Assembly: GCA_040756085.1 (NCBI GenBank)
Contig: JBFMAE010000063.1
Location: forward strand, 1 to 14,516
From: JBFMAE01 sp040756085
Lineage (GTDB): Bacteria; Desulfobacterota; BSN033; UBA1163
Reading direction: 5' to 3'
DNA length: 14,516 nt
In this document: positions 7,466 to 14,021 of the stretch, piece by piece
Numbering within the stretch: position 1 is the stretch's first letter
Layout of the letters: each line of letters opens with the position of its first letter
The notes under the pieces: model-generated
Told to the model about the DNA's origin: nothing
What the model saw: only the letters and a program-made list of their open reading frames with translations
Database searches by the model: none
Made by a program: the position numbers and the translations under genes

Positions 7466-7521
7466 GCTCCGATTTATAAATCTGGGGTTAGAGTCGTCGA
7501 ACGTATCAACGGGGGAGAGGT

Positions 7522-8726
7522 TTAACTCAGCACCTGGAGAGAGTAACCTTTCGTCTCCAGCCCTTTTTTGATTTCACCGATATGATCAGAGTCGCGGGTC
7601 TCTAAGACCAATATCACCTTTGAGAATCCAATGGGGATATCCTTGGCGGCACGTTCGTGGATGATGTGAAGGATATTGGCCTGGTGTTGAGCCACGAGGC
7701 TGGAAAGTTTTGCCAGAGCCCTGGGACATCTCTCAATAGGACTCCTAACCGGACGACCCTTCCTGTTTGCGCAAGACCTTTTTCAATGATCCGGTCGAGG
7801 AGGTGGACATCAATGTTTCCTCCGCTGATGACCAGAACAATTTTTTTCGGTTTGATCCTTCCTTTTTTCGATAATAAAGCTGCCAGTGGGGTGGCTCCTG
7901 CACCTTCTGCCACCACACGTTTCCTTTCCATCAACATGAGGATGGCTGAAGCGATCTCATCCTCATTCACAGTGACAATCTCATCCACTCCCTTCTGGAT
8001 CATGGGAAAGGTGATCTCTCCTACCCTTCGTATTGCAATCCCATCGGCCAGTGTAGGCCTGACCTTTACTTCAACGATCTTCTTTCTCCTTAAAGCGGAA
8101 AAGGCTGACGGAGCATGAGCGGACTGAACCCCAATGATCCTTACCCGAGGTCTTCGCTTTTTTACGATCGTAGCAATTCCTGAGATCAAACCACCGCCCC
8201 TGACAGGGATGATGATCGCTTCTACACTAGGAACTTCCTCCAGGATTTCGAGACCAATCGTTCCCTGACCAGCAATCACTTGTTCATCGTCAAAAGGGTG
8301 GATAAAGGTTTTTCCACTCTGCACCAATTTTTTAGCATAATTCAGAGCCTCATCGGTATCCTGGCCGAAGAGGATCACCTCTCCACCGTAGGATCGAGTG
8401 GCCATCTGTTTTGCAAGGGAAGCCCCTTCAGGCATAACGATGGTCGATTGGATTCCTAAGAGGGAGGAGGCAAAGGCGACTCCCTGGGCATGGTTTCCAG
8501 CAGATGCAGCCACCACTCCTCTTTTTCTCATAGAATGGCTTAATTGAGACAATTTATAGTAAGCCCCTCTGATTTTGAAAGAACCCGTCTTCTGGAGGTT
8601 TTCCAACTTAAGATATATCTCTTTTCCAGTAAGTTTTGAGAAGGTATCTGAATAGATCAACGGAGTCCGAAAAATCTCTCTTCGGATCTTATGGTGTGCC
8701 ACCTCGATCTCCTCCCAGAGCTTCAT
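7522..8726 (-). CDS. ilvA: Threonine ammonia-lyase (PLP-dependent) with ACT domain, one-base frameshift
   Basis: It deaminates L-threonine (or serine) to 2-oxobutyrate. PLP would bind K51 in KTGSFKIRGAY, and SAGNHAQGVA (75-84) and the glycine loop follow as in the family. The continuous frame from 8726 stops at 7614 with a nonsense tail. After residues LRDVPG, near GGG at 7719-7721 (minus strand), the +1-restored frame reads ALAKLSSLVAQHQANILHII and on to a TAA at 7522-7524, a complete ACT regulatory domain. Restoring one G gives 401 residues, the normal length. The loop normally GGGGL reads RGGGL (R176), a single G-to-A change in the codon. The gene abuts btuD (TAAATG) and is part of the B12 operon. 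Either it is a recent pseudogene or the base is a sequencing error in a homopolymer. Confidence 0.88.
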
Positions 8727-9509
8727 TTAATGAACCCTTTTCTTTAACAGATTAATCCGGGGCATGCCCGAGACAGGATTCTGGTCCACCCATACCTCAC
8801 AGCCATAAACTCGTTCGATATTCTCCTGGGTGATGACCTCACCAGGAGCCCCCATCCTGTAGATCCTCCCTTCCTGGAGAAGGATAAGCCGGTCACAGAA
8901 TTCGCTGGCGATGTTCATATCATGAGAGGCCATGACAATAGTCAGCCCCCTCTCCCGATTGAGCGTGAGGATGAGATCCAGAAAGTCGATCTGGTGATGG
9001 ATGTCTAAATTGGTGGTGGGTTCATCGAGCAAAATGACCTCCGGCTCCTGAGCCAAGGCCCTGGCAATGAAGACCCTCTTCCTCTCTCCACCAGAGAGTT
9101 CATCTATGGGCCTCTCAGAAAATGGAAAGATCTTTGTCCATTCCATCGCTTTCCTTGCAATCTCCAGATCCCTCTCCCTTTCGAACATCATATGGCCCAT
9201 ATAGGGAGACCTTCCCATCAGGACGATTTCCATCACCCGGAAAGGGAAGAGCAGATGGGCCTCCTGAGGAACTACTGCAACCTTCTTGGCAATATCCGTT
9301 CGATTCATCCTCTTTAACGGGACGAGCTCGTAGAAGACCTCTCCCTGCTGGGGAGAGAGAAGACGGTAGAGGATCTTCAGTAGAGTGGACTTTCCAGAAC
9401 CATTGGGACCGATCACTCCAATGAATTCCCCTTTCTCTACTCGAAAAGAGACATCCTGGAGCACCCAGTCTTTGTGATAACGGAAGGAGATGGAATGGAC
9501 TTCGATCAT
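8727..9509 (-). CDS. btuD: Cobalamin/iron-siderophore-type ABC transporter ATP-binding protein
   Basis: This 260-residue ATPase energises import across the inner membrane. Walker A is GPNGSGKS (34-41), the Q-loop Gln is Q82, the signature is LSGGE (138-142), Walker B is VILLDE (158-163) and the switch His is H196 in ASHD. All are intact. It belongs to the FecE/BtuD group, which also handles haem and siderophores. The riboswitch and btuF context point to cobalamin. Its ATG overlaps the permease stop by 4 bp (ATGA, 9506-9509), and its own TAA is directly followed by the ilvA ATG. About 60 residues beyond the H-loop form the usual C-terminal part (QENIERVYGCEVWV), so the protein is full length. 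Confidence 0.92.
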   Translation of the reverse strand: MIEVHSISFRYHKDWVLQDVSFRVEKGEFIGVIGPNGSGKSTLLKILYRLLSPQQGEVFYELVPLKRMNRTDIAKKVAVVPQEAHLLFPFRVMEIVLMGRSPYMGHMMFERERDLEIARKAMEWTKIFPFSERPIDELSGGERKRVFIARALAQEPEVILLDEPTTNLDIHHQIDFLDLILTLNRERGLTIVMASHDMNIASEFCDRLILLQEGRIYRMGAPGEVITQENIERVYGCEVWVDQNPVSGMPRINLLKKRVH

Positions 9510-10537
9510 AAGGTTTTAATCACCTTTCTGGTCTTTAAGAGGTAGATGAAGAAGGGCCCTCCAAAGGCAGCGGTGATCACGCCTACCGGTAACTCAACCG
9601 GAGCGAGCAGGGTTCTGGCGAATGTGTCAGAGGCGATGAGAAACGAGGCGCCCACCAGTGCCGAAGATGGGATGAGGAGACGGTGATCGGGTCCAAAAAT
9701 CAAACGGACCGAATGGGGCACGATCAGGCCCACGAAGCCGATCAGGCCACAGACAGAAACAGAGGCGGCAGTGATCAAGGAGGCGCAGAGGTAGGCGATT
9801 AGCCTCAATGTCTCCACATGTACACCCAATTGCAGTGCACTTTCTTCTCCAGAAAGGATGAGATTTAACTGGCGGGCGCGGAAGTAAAGCAAGAGGATAC
9901 CAAATGAAATATAAGGCAGGATGATGAGGATCGCCCGGGTATTTGAGAAGCTGAAGTCCCCCATCAACCAGAAGATGATCGTATGGAGTTCGTCCTTCTG
10001 AGAGACGGAGATGAAAAACATGATGAGGGCAGAGAGGAAGGAACCGATGATGACCCCAGCCAGAAGGAGGGTATTGGGATGGATCTTCCCATCCTGCCTC
10101 CCAAAATAGAAGACGATGATGACGGTCAGGAGTGCTCCTACAAAGGAGGCCAGAGGAAGGCCAAAGGAAAGGGTGCCCAAACCCATGAGAATGGCAACGA
10201 TGGCGCCCACGGCTGCTCCGCTGGAGACACCGAGGATATAGGGATCGGCCAGAGGATTCCTTAGGAGAGCCTGAAAGATGGCTCCGGAAACAGAAAGCCC
10301 TGCGCCCACCAGTCCTGCCAATAAAGCCCTCGGAAATCGAAGGGAGAGAATAATCGTTCTCTCTGTTTCGGTCTCCGTTTCCTTCAAGCCAAGAAGGGAT
10401 TGGAAGAGGATGGTGATCGAACGAAGGGGTTGGACCTTCACGCTCCCTATTGTCACGGAGAATAGGATGACCAGGATTAAGAGGATGCTGAGCAAGGTTG
10501 AAACGATGAGGACTTTTTTTAGAGTGACAATCTTCAT
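9506..10537 (-). CDS. btuC: FecCD/BtuC-family ABC transporter permease
   Basis: A 343-residue hydrophobic protein with about ten membrane segments from residue 8 to the end, the standard size for this family. Family blocks are visible: LRFPRALLAGLVGAGLSVSG (near 65-84), QALLRNPLADPYILGVSSGA, and the C-terminal cytoplasmic-loop region FVGLIVPHSVRLIFGPDHR that contacts the ATPase. Two copies form the channel with two BtuD subunits. The start ATG at 10535-10537 has only a weak GAG upstream and follows a 75-bp gap holding an AT-rich inverted repeat, the one interruption in an otherwise tightly packed operon. Substrate is inferred as cobalamin from the riboswitch. Confidence 0.92.
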   Translation of the reverse strand: MKIVTLKKVLIVSTLLSILLILVILFSVTIGSVKVQPLRSITILFQSLLGLKETETETERTIILSLRFPRALLAGLVGAGLSVSGAIFQALLRNPLADPYILGVSSGAAVGAIVAILMGLGTLSFGLPLASFVGALLTVIIVFYFGRQDGKIHPNTLLLAGVIIGSFLSALIMFFISVSQKDELHTIIFWLMGDFSFSNTRAILIILPYISFGILLLYFRARQLNLILSGEESALQLGVHVETLRLIAYLCASLITAASVSVCGLIGFVGLIVPHSVRLIFGPDHRLLIPSSALVGASFLIASDTFARTLLAPVELPVGVITAAFGGPFFIYLLKTRKVIKTL

Positions 10538-10544
10538 AAAATCT

Positions 10545-10626
10545 CAATGCAAATTGCAAAATTAAAAATTAGCATTTTTCAATAATGATTTTGCATTGCT
10601 AATTTTATACTGTTAATTTTGCATTG
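10545..10626. repeat. AT-rich imperfect inverted repeat between btuF and btuC
   Basis: Two 30-bp arms (10545-10574 and 10597-10626) share perfect outer 9-mers (CAATGCAAA) and inner 9-mers (AAATTAGCA) with a diverged middle. It fills the intercistronic gap, and the last codons of btuF (MQN, stop) are formed by its arm. It could stabilise the upstream mRNA or be a small mobile repeat; no T-tract makes it a clear terminator. Confidence 0.6.
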
Positions 10627-11650
10627 ATTTCTTAAACCGTTCCGGATGGATCAGCCTGGCCATCTCTTCCAATCCGTCGATGATTCTGGGTGATGGTCGG
10701 TCGATCAGGTCCGAATCGATCAAATGGATACGAGCATTCTTCACGGCAGGGATCATTTTCCAACGGGCCCATTCCTGAAGGACCTTACCGTAATCTCCCT
10801 TGGGATTCATCGAGCTGATGAGGATCACCTCCGGAGCCCTCTTCAGAATCTCCTCCATTCCAAATCGAGGATACATCTCTTTCTCTTTTCCTGCAATATT
10901 TTCACCACCTGCTAAGCGGATGAGGTCATCTGCAAAGCTGCCCTTTCCGACAGTAACGATGGGAGCTTCTCCGATCTGGAGAAAAACCTTGGTTCGAGGA
11001 AGCCCCTGGGTGAGTTCGATCACGCTCTGACCCCTTCTCTTCATTCCCTGGATGATCACCGCAGCCTCTTTCTCTCGATCCACTACCTGACCGAGATGGC
11101 CAATGCTTTGAAGAATATCGTTAAAATTCTTTGGGAAGATCACATAGGTGGGGAAGCCCAATTTCTCCAAACGCTCTACCATATCCCGTGTATTTCCAGC
11201 TCCGGTGGCGATGACAAGGTCAGGTTTGAGAGAAATGATCCTTTCGAAATCAAGACTGATATAACTTCCCACATGAACCTTTTTCTTGGCCCTCTCTGGA
11301 AAGTTACAGTGAATAGAGACGCCGACGATCTCCTCATCGAGACCAAGGTTGAAGAGGATCTCAGTGACATTGGGGGCCAAGGAAACGATCCTCTTCGGAG
11401 GGAAAGGGAAGGTTGTCTCCCTTCCTACTTCGTCCGTAAATGTTGAGGGGGCAGAATATGAGGACAACGGGATAAGCAGGATGAGCATGAAAAGAATGAA
11501 AAAAAATGTCTTCCCCTCAATCCCCTGACGGGAGAAAACCTCTTCTCCCCTCCCCCTCCGATGGGGGAGGGCTTGCCCTGTGGAGTATGTTCCGTTACTC
11601 CACAGGGTAGAGGTGGGGGTGAAAAAGAATAGTCGAAAAAGATGTTTCAT
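10613..11650 (-). CDS. btuF: Periplasmic cobalamin-binding protein of the BtuF type
   Basis: It captures B12 in the periplasm and delivers it to BtuCD. The mature part shows the family hallmarks: RIVSLAPNVTEILFNLGL, then VSIHCNFPERAKK, VGSYISLDFERIISLKPDLV, and later VGKGSFADDLIRLAGGENIA and EILKRAPEVILIS. The signal-peptide core is KTFFFILFMLILLIPL (47-62) with likely cleavage after SYSA. Unusually, it is preceded by about 46 residues, of which about 12-46 are translated from a palindromic GC-rich repeat inserted in frame. The ATG at 11648-11650 overlaps the tonB stop (ATGA); no other in-frame ATG precedes the signal peptide. The stop overlaps the AT-rich repeat. The signal peptide may work poorly because of the extension, unless an unrecognised internal start is used. 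Confidence 0.88.
   Translation of the reverse strand: MKHLFRLFFFTPTSTLWSNGTYSTGQALPHRRGRGEEVFSRQGIEGKTFFFILFMLILLIPLSSYSAPSTFTDEVGRETTFPFPPKRIVSLAPNVTEILFNLGLDEEIVGVSIHCNFPERAKKKVHVGSYISLDFERIISLKPDLVIATGAGNTRDMVERLEKLGFPTYVIFPKNFNDILQSIGHLGQVVDREKEAAVIIQGMKRRGQSVIELTQGLPRTKVFLQIGEAPIVTVGKGSFADDLIRLAGGENIAGKEKEMYPRFGMEEILKRAPEVILISSMNPKGDYGKVLQEWARWKMIPAVKNARIHLIDSDLIDRPSPRIIDGLEEMARLIHPERFKKSMQN
11520..11625. repeat. Composite GC-rich palindromic repeat inside the 5' end of btuF
   Basis: Two perfect hairpins lie side by side. CCCTCCCCC (11548-11556) pairs with GGGGGAGGG (11563-11571) over a 6-nt loop, and a 12-bp arm CCCTGTGGAGTA (11576-11587) pairs with TACTCCACAGGG (11596-11607) over 8 nt. 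Flanks read GAGGTGGGGGTGAAAAA on one side and ATTGAGGGGAAG (minus strand) on the other. It resembles non-autonomous intergenic repeats, but here it interrupts the coding sequence without a frameshift or stop. Confidence 0.7.
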
Positions 11651-12516
11651 TGGAGTTGAAATTTAATCGGTATGTTGACCCAGAGGGGAACTGGACTCTC
11701 CCCCCTCTTTGCAGGAATAAACCTCCACTGTTTCACCGTCGTGAGGGCTGAATTATCGAGCAATTCATGGCCAGACGATTTTTTTACTTCCACCTGCCCT
11801 ACCCGGCCATTGGCAAGGACCTCGACTCTTAAAAGAACCTCTCCTTCGTATCCCTTCTTCCTGGCCTCCTGGGGGTAGAGAGGCTTGGGGTTCTCAGCAT
11901 ACTTCGGCTGAGCAAATACAACCTCGCTATCAGAGGGTGATGGATATTTCGACACCTTCTTTGGCTCCCCTGAAGAAGAGATTTTGGGGAAAAAAGTCCC
12001 TTGCGATGCGATGATTATTTTAGGTTCCTCATTCTGGGATGGAAGCGCTGGAGGATCATTGAGAGGATGAGTGATGCTCACCTCTGTCTGGACAGGAAGA
12101 GGGGATTCAGGTTCTGACTCCTTTGAATAGGCGGGTTCTTCTCTGCTCTCATTTTGTGATGTTTTTTTCTCTTCCTTATTAGCCGGCATTTGCCTCGTCT
12201 CGTCTGAATCAGGGAATGCGGGGGCAAAGGACATCATACGAAATGATCCTTCATCTTCGGGAGGCCTCGCCTTTTGGACAGAAAGCCTCGATTGGGCCTT
12301 CACCTGGAGAGGAGGAGCAGGGATAACCTTGGATTTCTCTTCAGCTACGAATGGGAGCAGGGAGACCTCAATATTAAGCGTTGGAAGACGATCGATCTTA
12401 ACGTCAGGAAATAGAATAGAAGCGATCGAGAAAAAGAGGAGATGAACTCCCAGTGAGACAGAGAAAAAGATCTTCAGATTCCAGGTTTCAATCTTATGCC
12501 AAAATCGAATTCGCAT
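11647..12516 (-). CDS. tonB: TonB-family energy-transducing protein
   Basis: A 289-residue protein with a single N-terminal membrane anchor (about 14-36, KIFFSVSLGVHLLFFSIAS), a long Pro/Glu/Ser-rich periplasmic spacer (about 60-205), and a C-terminal TonB domain (209-289). The domain has NPKPLYPQEARKKGYEGEV, LANGRVGQVEVKKSSG and TTVKQWRFIPAK. It transmits proton-motive force to outer-membrane receptors, here presumably a B12 receptor encoded elsewhere; no receptor, ExbB or ExbD gene is in the window. It is the first gene after the cobalamin riboswitch and terminator, with GGTGGGG just upstream of the ATG, so its expression should fall when B12 is plentiful. A small dedicated TonB within a B12 operon is a known arrangement in Gram-negatives. 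Confidence 0.9.
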   Translation of the reverse strand: MRIRFWHKIETWNLKIFFSVSLGVHLLFFSIASILFPDVKIDRLPTLNIEVSLLPFVAEEKSKVIPAPPLQVKAQSRLSVQKARPPEDEGSFRMMSFAPAFPDSDETRQMPANKEEKKTSQNESREEPAYSKESEPESPLPVQTEVSITHPLNDPPALPSQNEEPKIIIASQGTFFPKISSSGEPKKVSKYPSPSDSEVVFAQPKYAENPKPLYPQEARKKGYEGEVLLRVEVLANGRVGQVEVKKSSGHELLDNSALTTVKQWRFIPAKRGESPVPLWVNIPIKFQLQ

Positions 12517-12528
12517 TGCCCCACCAAT

Positions 12529-12559
12529 AAAAAACCCGATCTTCGAAAGAAAGACCGGG
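12529..12559 (-). terminator. Riboswitch expression-platform terminator
   Basis: On the minus strand CCCGGTCTT (12551-12559) pairs with AAGATCGGG (12535-12543) over a 7-nt loop, with one G·U pair, followed directly by U6 (12529-12534). It stands between the aptamer and the tonB ATG, as expected for transcriptional attenuation on B12 binding. Confidence 0.85.
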
Positions 12560-12609
12560 GTTTTTCAATGCCACCCTTCACAGCCCTCCATCGAAGACCT
12601 ATTGTGAAG

Positions 12610-12812
12610 CGCATTCAGGCAGGTTTTCTGGCTTACGGATCATCCTACTGCGGCCTGAAGGCTCCCAAGTCCTTCAGGCCTCCTTGCCCCTTCCCACCCT
12701 GAGCTTGTCGAAGGGCAGTGGATCTGGCAAGTTTCGTCCCCGATTACAGCGGCGTGGCCGTCCCCGATTTTTACGGGGTTCCCCTTTCAGGCTCCATGCC
12801 ACCTGAATACGG
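12610..12812 (-). promoter_or_regulatory. Cobalamin (B12) riboswitch aptamer
   Basis: Closing helix P1 is visible: CGTATTCAGG (12803-12812) with CCTGAATGCG (12610-12619), ten pairs with one G·U. In order on the minus strand are GGTGGC, AAAGGGGAACCCCGTAAAAA, CGGGGACGG, CGCTGTAAT, the B12-box-like CCACTG, GGTGGGAAGG, AGTAGGATGATCCG and GCCAGAAAACCTGCC (12618-12632), matching the class I cobalamin aptamer signatures. Two peripheral arms are notable: a perfect 10-bp hairpin (12652-12661 with 12671-12680) and an arm made of CCCTGAGCTTGTCGAAGGG (12697-12715), a sequence that looks like a dispersed palindrome. B12 binding should favour the downstream terminator and shut off tonB-btuFCD-ilvA. Confidence 0.93.
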
Positions 12813-12825
12813 ATCAATTTTATTT

Positions 12826-12855
12826 TTTATACCATAATTTCCGGAAGGATGTCAA
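12826..12855 (-). promoter_or_regulatory. Sigma70-type promoter of the B12 operon
   Basis: On the minus strand TTGACA (12850-12855) and TATAAA (12826-12831) are 18 bp apart, with an extended TGG before the -10. Transcription would start near 12819, a few bases before the riboswitch P1 helix. The -35 lies in a stem (AAGGATG 12845-12851 with CATCCTT 12875-12881). Confidence 0.7.
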
Positions 12856-12896
12856 ATTTCAACGATTTTGATAGCATCCTTTGGCGTTTTTTATTG
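12845..12896 (+). terminator. Hairpin with T-tract next to the B12 promoter
   Basis: AAGGATG-TCAAA (12845-12856) pairs with TTTGA-tag-CATCCTT (12867-12881), with a 3-nt bulge, and is followed on the plus strand by TGGCG and T6. It could block plus-strand transcription, or be an operator overlapping the minus-strand -35. Nothing in the window shows which. Confidence 0.25.
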
Positions 12897-12951
12897 TTTT
12901 ATAATAATGGGGCAATTATTCTGTCGATCAAGAAATTAAATAGGTTAAAGC

Positions 12952-13041
12952 ATGGACAAAGATCTAAAAGATTTTTTAGATAAAAAATTTGATCGTCGCA
13001 ATGATGAATTGAATAAAATTTTAGTGGCGAATAACAAATAA
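12952..13041 (+). CDS. 29-residue ORF, probably a truncated gene start
   Basis: ATG at 12952 opens a Lys/Asp-rich frame (MDKDLKDFLDKKFDRRNDEL…) ending with TAA at 13039-13041, with AGG 9 nt upstream. The sequence resembles the start of small coiled-coil proteins, which would be much longer. It ends 5 bp before the terminal repeat of the 13046-13511 element, so truncation by that insertion is a reasonable reading. It may be non-functional. Confidence 0.35.
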   Translation: MDKDLKDFLDKKFDRRNDELNKILVANNK

Positions 13042-13134
13042 AACCTAAATTAAGCGATTTTTCGTTATTATTGAGGAGAGCATAAAATTTTTTGCATTTA
13101 CCACAGAGGCACTGAGGGCACAGAGGAATTATTG

Positions 13135-13168
13135 TTTTTTCTGTCGGGGAGACGGCCGACAGAAAAAA
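13135..13168. repeat. Perfect 13-bp palindrome with T and A tracts
   Basis: TTTTTTCTGTCGG (13135-13147) and CCGACAGAAAAAA (13156-13168) flank an 8-nt centre. The stem with T/A runs on both sides could act as a bidirectional terminator. Confidence 0.6.
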
Positions 13169-13368
13169 ATCGATCTGCCTTATGAAATAAAATTCCGGCT
13201 GGAGGCCGTGGGGACTTCTGGAGAATTGTCGTCTCCCGATTCTCCAGAAAGTAAATCATTCTCCGTGCTCTCTGTGCCTCAAGCGAGTCCTGGCCGTTTG
13301 AGGATGAGCGAGTGGTGAGATTTTATGTAAATTATTTATTGCTCTCGGTAATAATTACATGAAAGATA

Positions 13369-13468
13369 CTGGATTCCTGCTGGAGTTTATCCCTGTGAAA
13401 ACAGGGACAGGAATGACGACTATCGACTACTGAATGAAAATGTCATTCCCGTGAAAACGGGAATCCAG
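13369..13468. repeat. Inverted pair of GTCATTCC…GGAATCCAG-type repeats
   Basis: CTGGATTCC…GGAATGACG (13369-13418) and GTCATTCCC…GGGAATCCAG (13442-13468) are facing copies of one short palindromic repeat, each able to form its own hairpin and, together, a larger one. A second facing pair of the same family lies at 14344-14415. Confidence 0.7.
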
Positions 13469-13508
13469 AATGCTTAATCTTTAAAAATAGTATTAAGAAT
13501 CGCTCAAT

Positions 13509-13643
13509 TTAAAGGATATTAAAGTTGATATCGTGAATTGATATGCCTTCTTCAATAGCATTGAAGATTATTTCCCATTCTTTTTGTGCATCTATTTTAG
13601 GCGATTTTTGAACAGATATCTGTTCCAAAGGAAGGTCTTTCAT
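13509..13643 (-). pseudogene. Truncated N-terminus of a PAS-domain (sensor-type) protein
   Basis: The frame starts at ATG 13641-13643, with a purine-rich AAGAAGAG close upstream, and stops after 44 codons. The end (KEWEIIFNAIEEGISIHDIN…) is the typical opening of a PAS domain in bacterial sensor kinases, where the next residues would be RANKA-like. Instead the TAA at 13509-13511 is the first triplet of the terminal repeat of the neighbouring element. So the gene appears cut by that insertion, and no PAS continuation was seen beyond it. It lies 56 bp downstream of the gas-vesicle gene and may be co-transcribed. A genuine 44-residue protein is less likely. Confidence 0.5.
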
Positions 13644-13699
13644 CTCTTCTTCTCTTTAAGACTCCTTGAAGTCCAGAGGTAAGAAGTTATGATTTTTAA

Positions 13700-14005
13700 T
13701 TATTCCGATTCTACTTTTCTTTCTAAACGATCGATCCTTTCCTTCAGTATTTTATTCTCTTTTTCTAATTCTGCTTCTTTTGATTTTGGGGAGAGATAGG
13801 AATCGCTCTGCCACCAGTTTATACCCATCTCCATAGCCTTATCTACCGAAGCCACCAAAAGCCTTATCTTGATATTCAGGAGATCGATATCAGCGATCTG
13901 AATCTTAATATCTCCGGCAATAACAATTCCCTTATCCAAAACCCTTTCTAAGATATCAGCGAGATTGGTTGCTTCTGTGGGGTGCATCATTTTTTGCGTA
14001 GTCAT
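13700..14005 (-). CDS. gvpJ: Gas vesicle structural protein of the GvpA/GvpJ family
   Basis: A 101-residue protein whose residues about 13-60 are the Gvp shell fold: LADILERVLDKGIVIAGDIK, then QIADIDLLNIKIRLLVASVD. The conserved helix-strand-strand-helix forms the amphipathic wall of the gas vesicle or its minor components. The GDI/ADIDLL version is closer to GvpJ/M than to canonical GvpA, but the split between these subfamilies is not safe by eye. A charged coiled coil (about 75-101, ELEKENKILKERIDRLERKV) follows. GAGGG lies about 9 nt before the ATG, within the 16-bp gap after the preceding gene, so they form an operon with the gvpK fragment upstream. Gas vesicles give buoyancy. Confidence 0.82.
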   Translation of the reverse strand: MTTQKMMHPTEATNLADILERVLDKGIVIAGDIKIQIADIDLLNIKIRLLVASVDKAMEMGINWWQSDSYLSPKSKEAELEKENKILKERIDRLERKVESE

Positions 14006-14021
14006 AACTTTTTCCCTCGTC

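Larger units (their letters stand above)
7216..7521. other. Gap between ilvA and the defence island, no convincing protein gene
   Basis: About 300 bp separate the repaired ilvA stop from the RadC-like gene. Open frames here are short, lack ribosome sites and show no recognisable family. The left part (7216-7340) is AT-rich and must contain the promoter for the RadC/RM genes if they are not read from ilvA; an ATTTAATATT stretch at about 7218-7227 could supply a -10 box. The right part (7345-7465) is GC-richer and rich in complementary segments, described separately as a possible structured RNA. No tRNA or attachment-site repeat was recognised. Confidence 0.5.
13046..13511. mobile_element. Possible non-autonomous (MITE-like) element, about 466 bp
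   Basis: The ends carry imperfect terminal inverted repeats of 17 bp with 15 matches (TAAATTAAGCGATTTTT at 13046-13062; its partner at 13495-13511). Inside are a perfect 13-bp palindrome (13135-13147 with 13156-13168), a perfect 11-bp hairpin (13216-13226 with 13239-13249), two inverted copies of a GAGGCAC-GAG-GCAC-GAG-AAT motif (about 13105-13129 and 13259-13281), and an inverted repeat pair at 13369-13468. No transposase or other coding frame is present. Two opposing short ORFs end at its borders. It may be a patchwork of nested small repeats instead of one element. Confidence 0.4.

Noticed and set aside
6899..7479. Overlapping plus-strand frames of 170 and 67 codons opposite and beyond the RadC-like gene
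   Set aside because: Most of the first is antisense to the RadC-like gene; neither has a ribosome site or recognisable motif, and the tails run through the hairpin-rich non-coding gap.
7360..7500. Possible tRNA or tmRNA at the island boundary
   Set aside because: No T-loop (GGTTCGAATCC-like) sequence or acceptor stem pairing was found on either strand, so an integration site at a tRNA gene is not supported.
8727..9509. Siderophore or haem transporter instead of B12
   Set aside because: The sequence alone would allow it, but the operon starts with a clear cobalamin riboswitch and the binding protein is BtuF-like.
9627..10559. Long minus-strand reading frame (310 codons) overlapping btuC
   Set aside because: It is an out-of-frame shadow of the permease gene, with a Pro/His/Ser-rich, low-plausibility protein. 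The btuC frame has clear family motifs and membrane segments.
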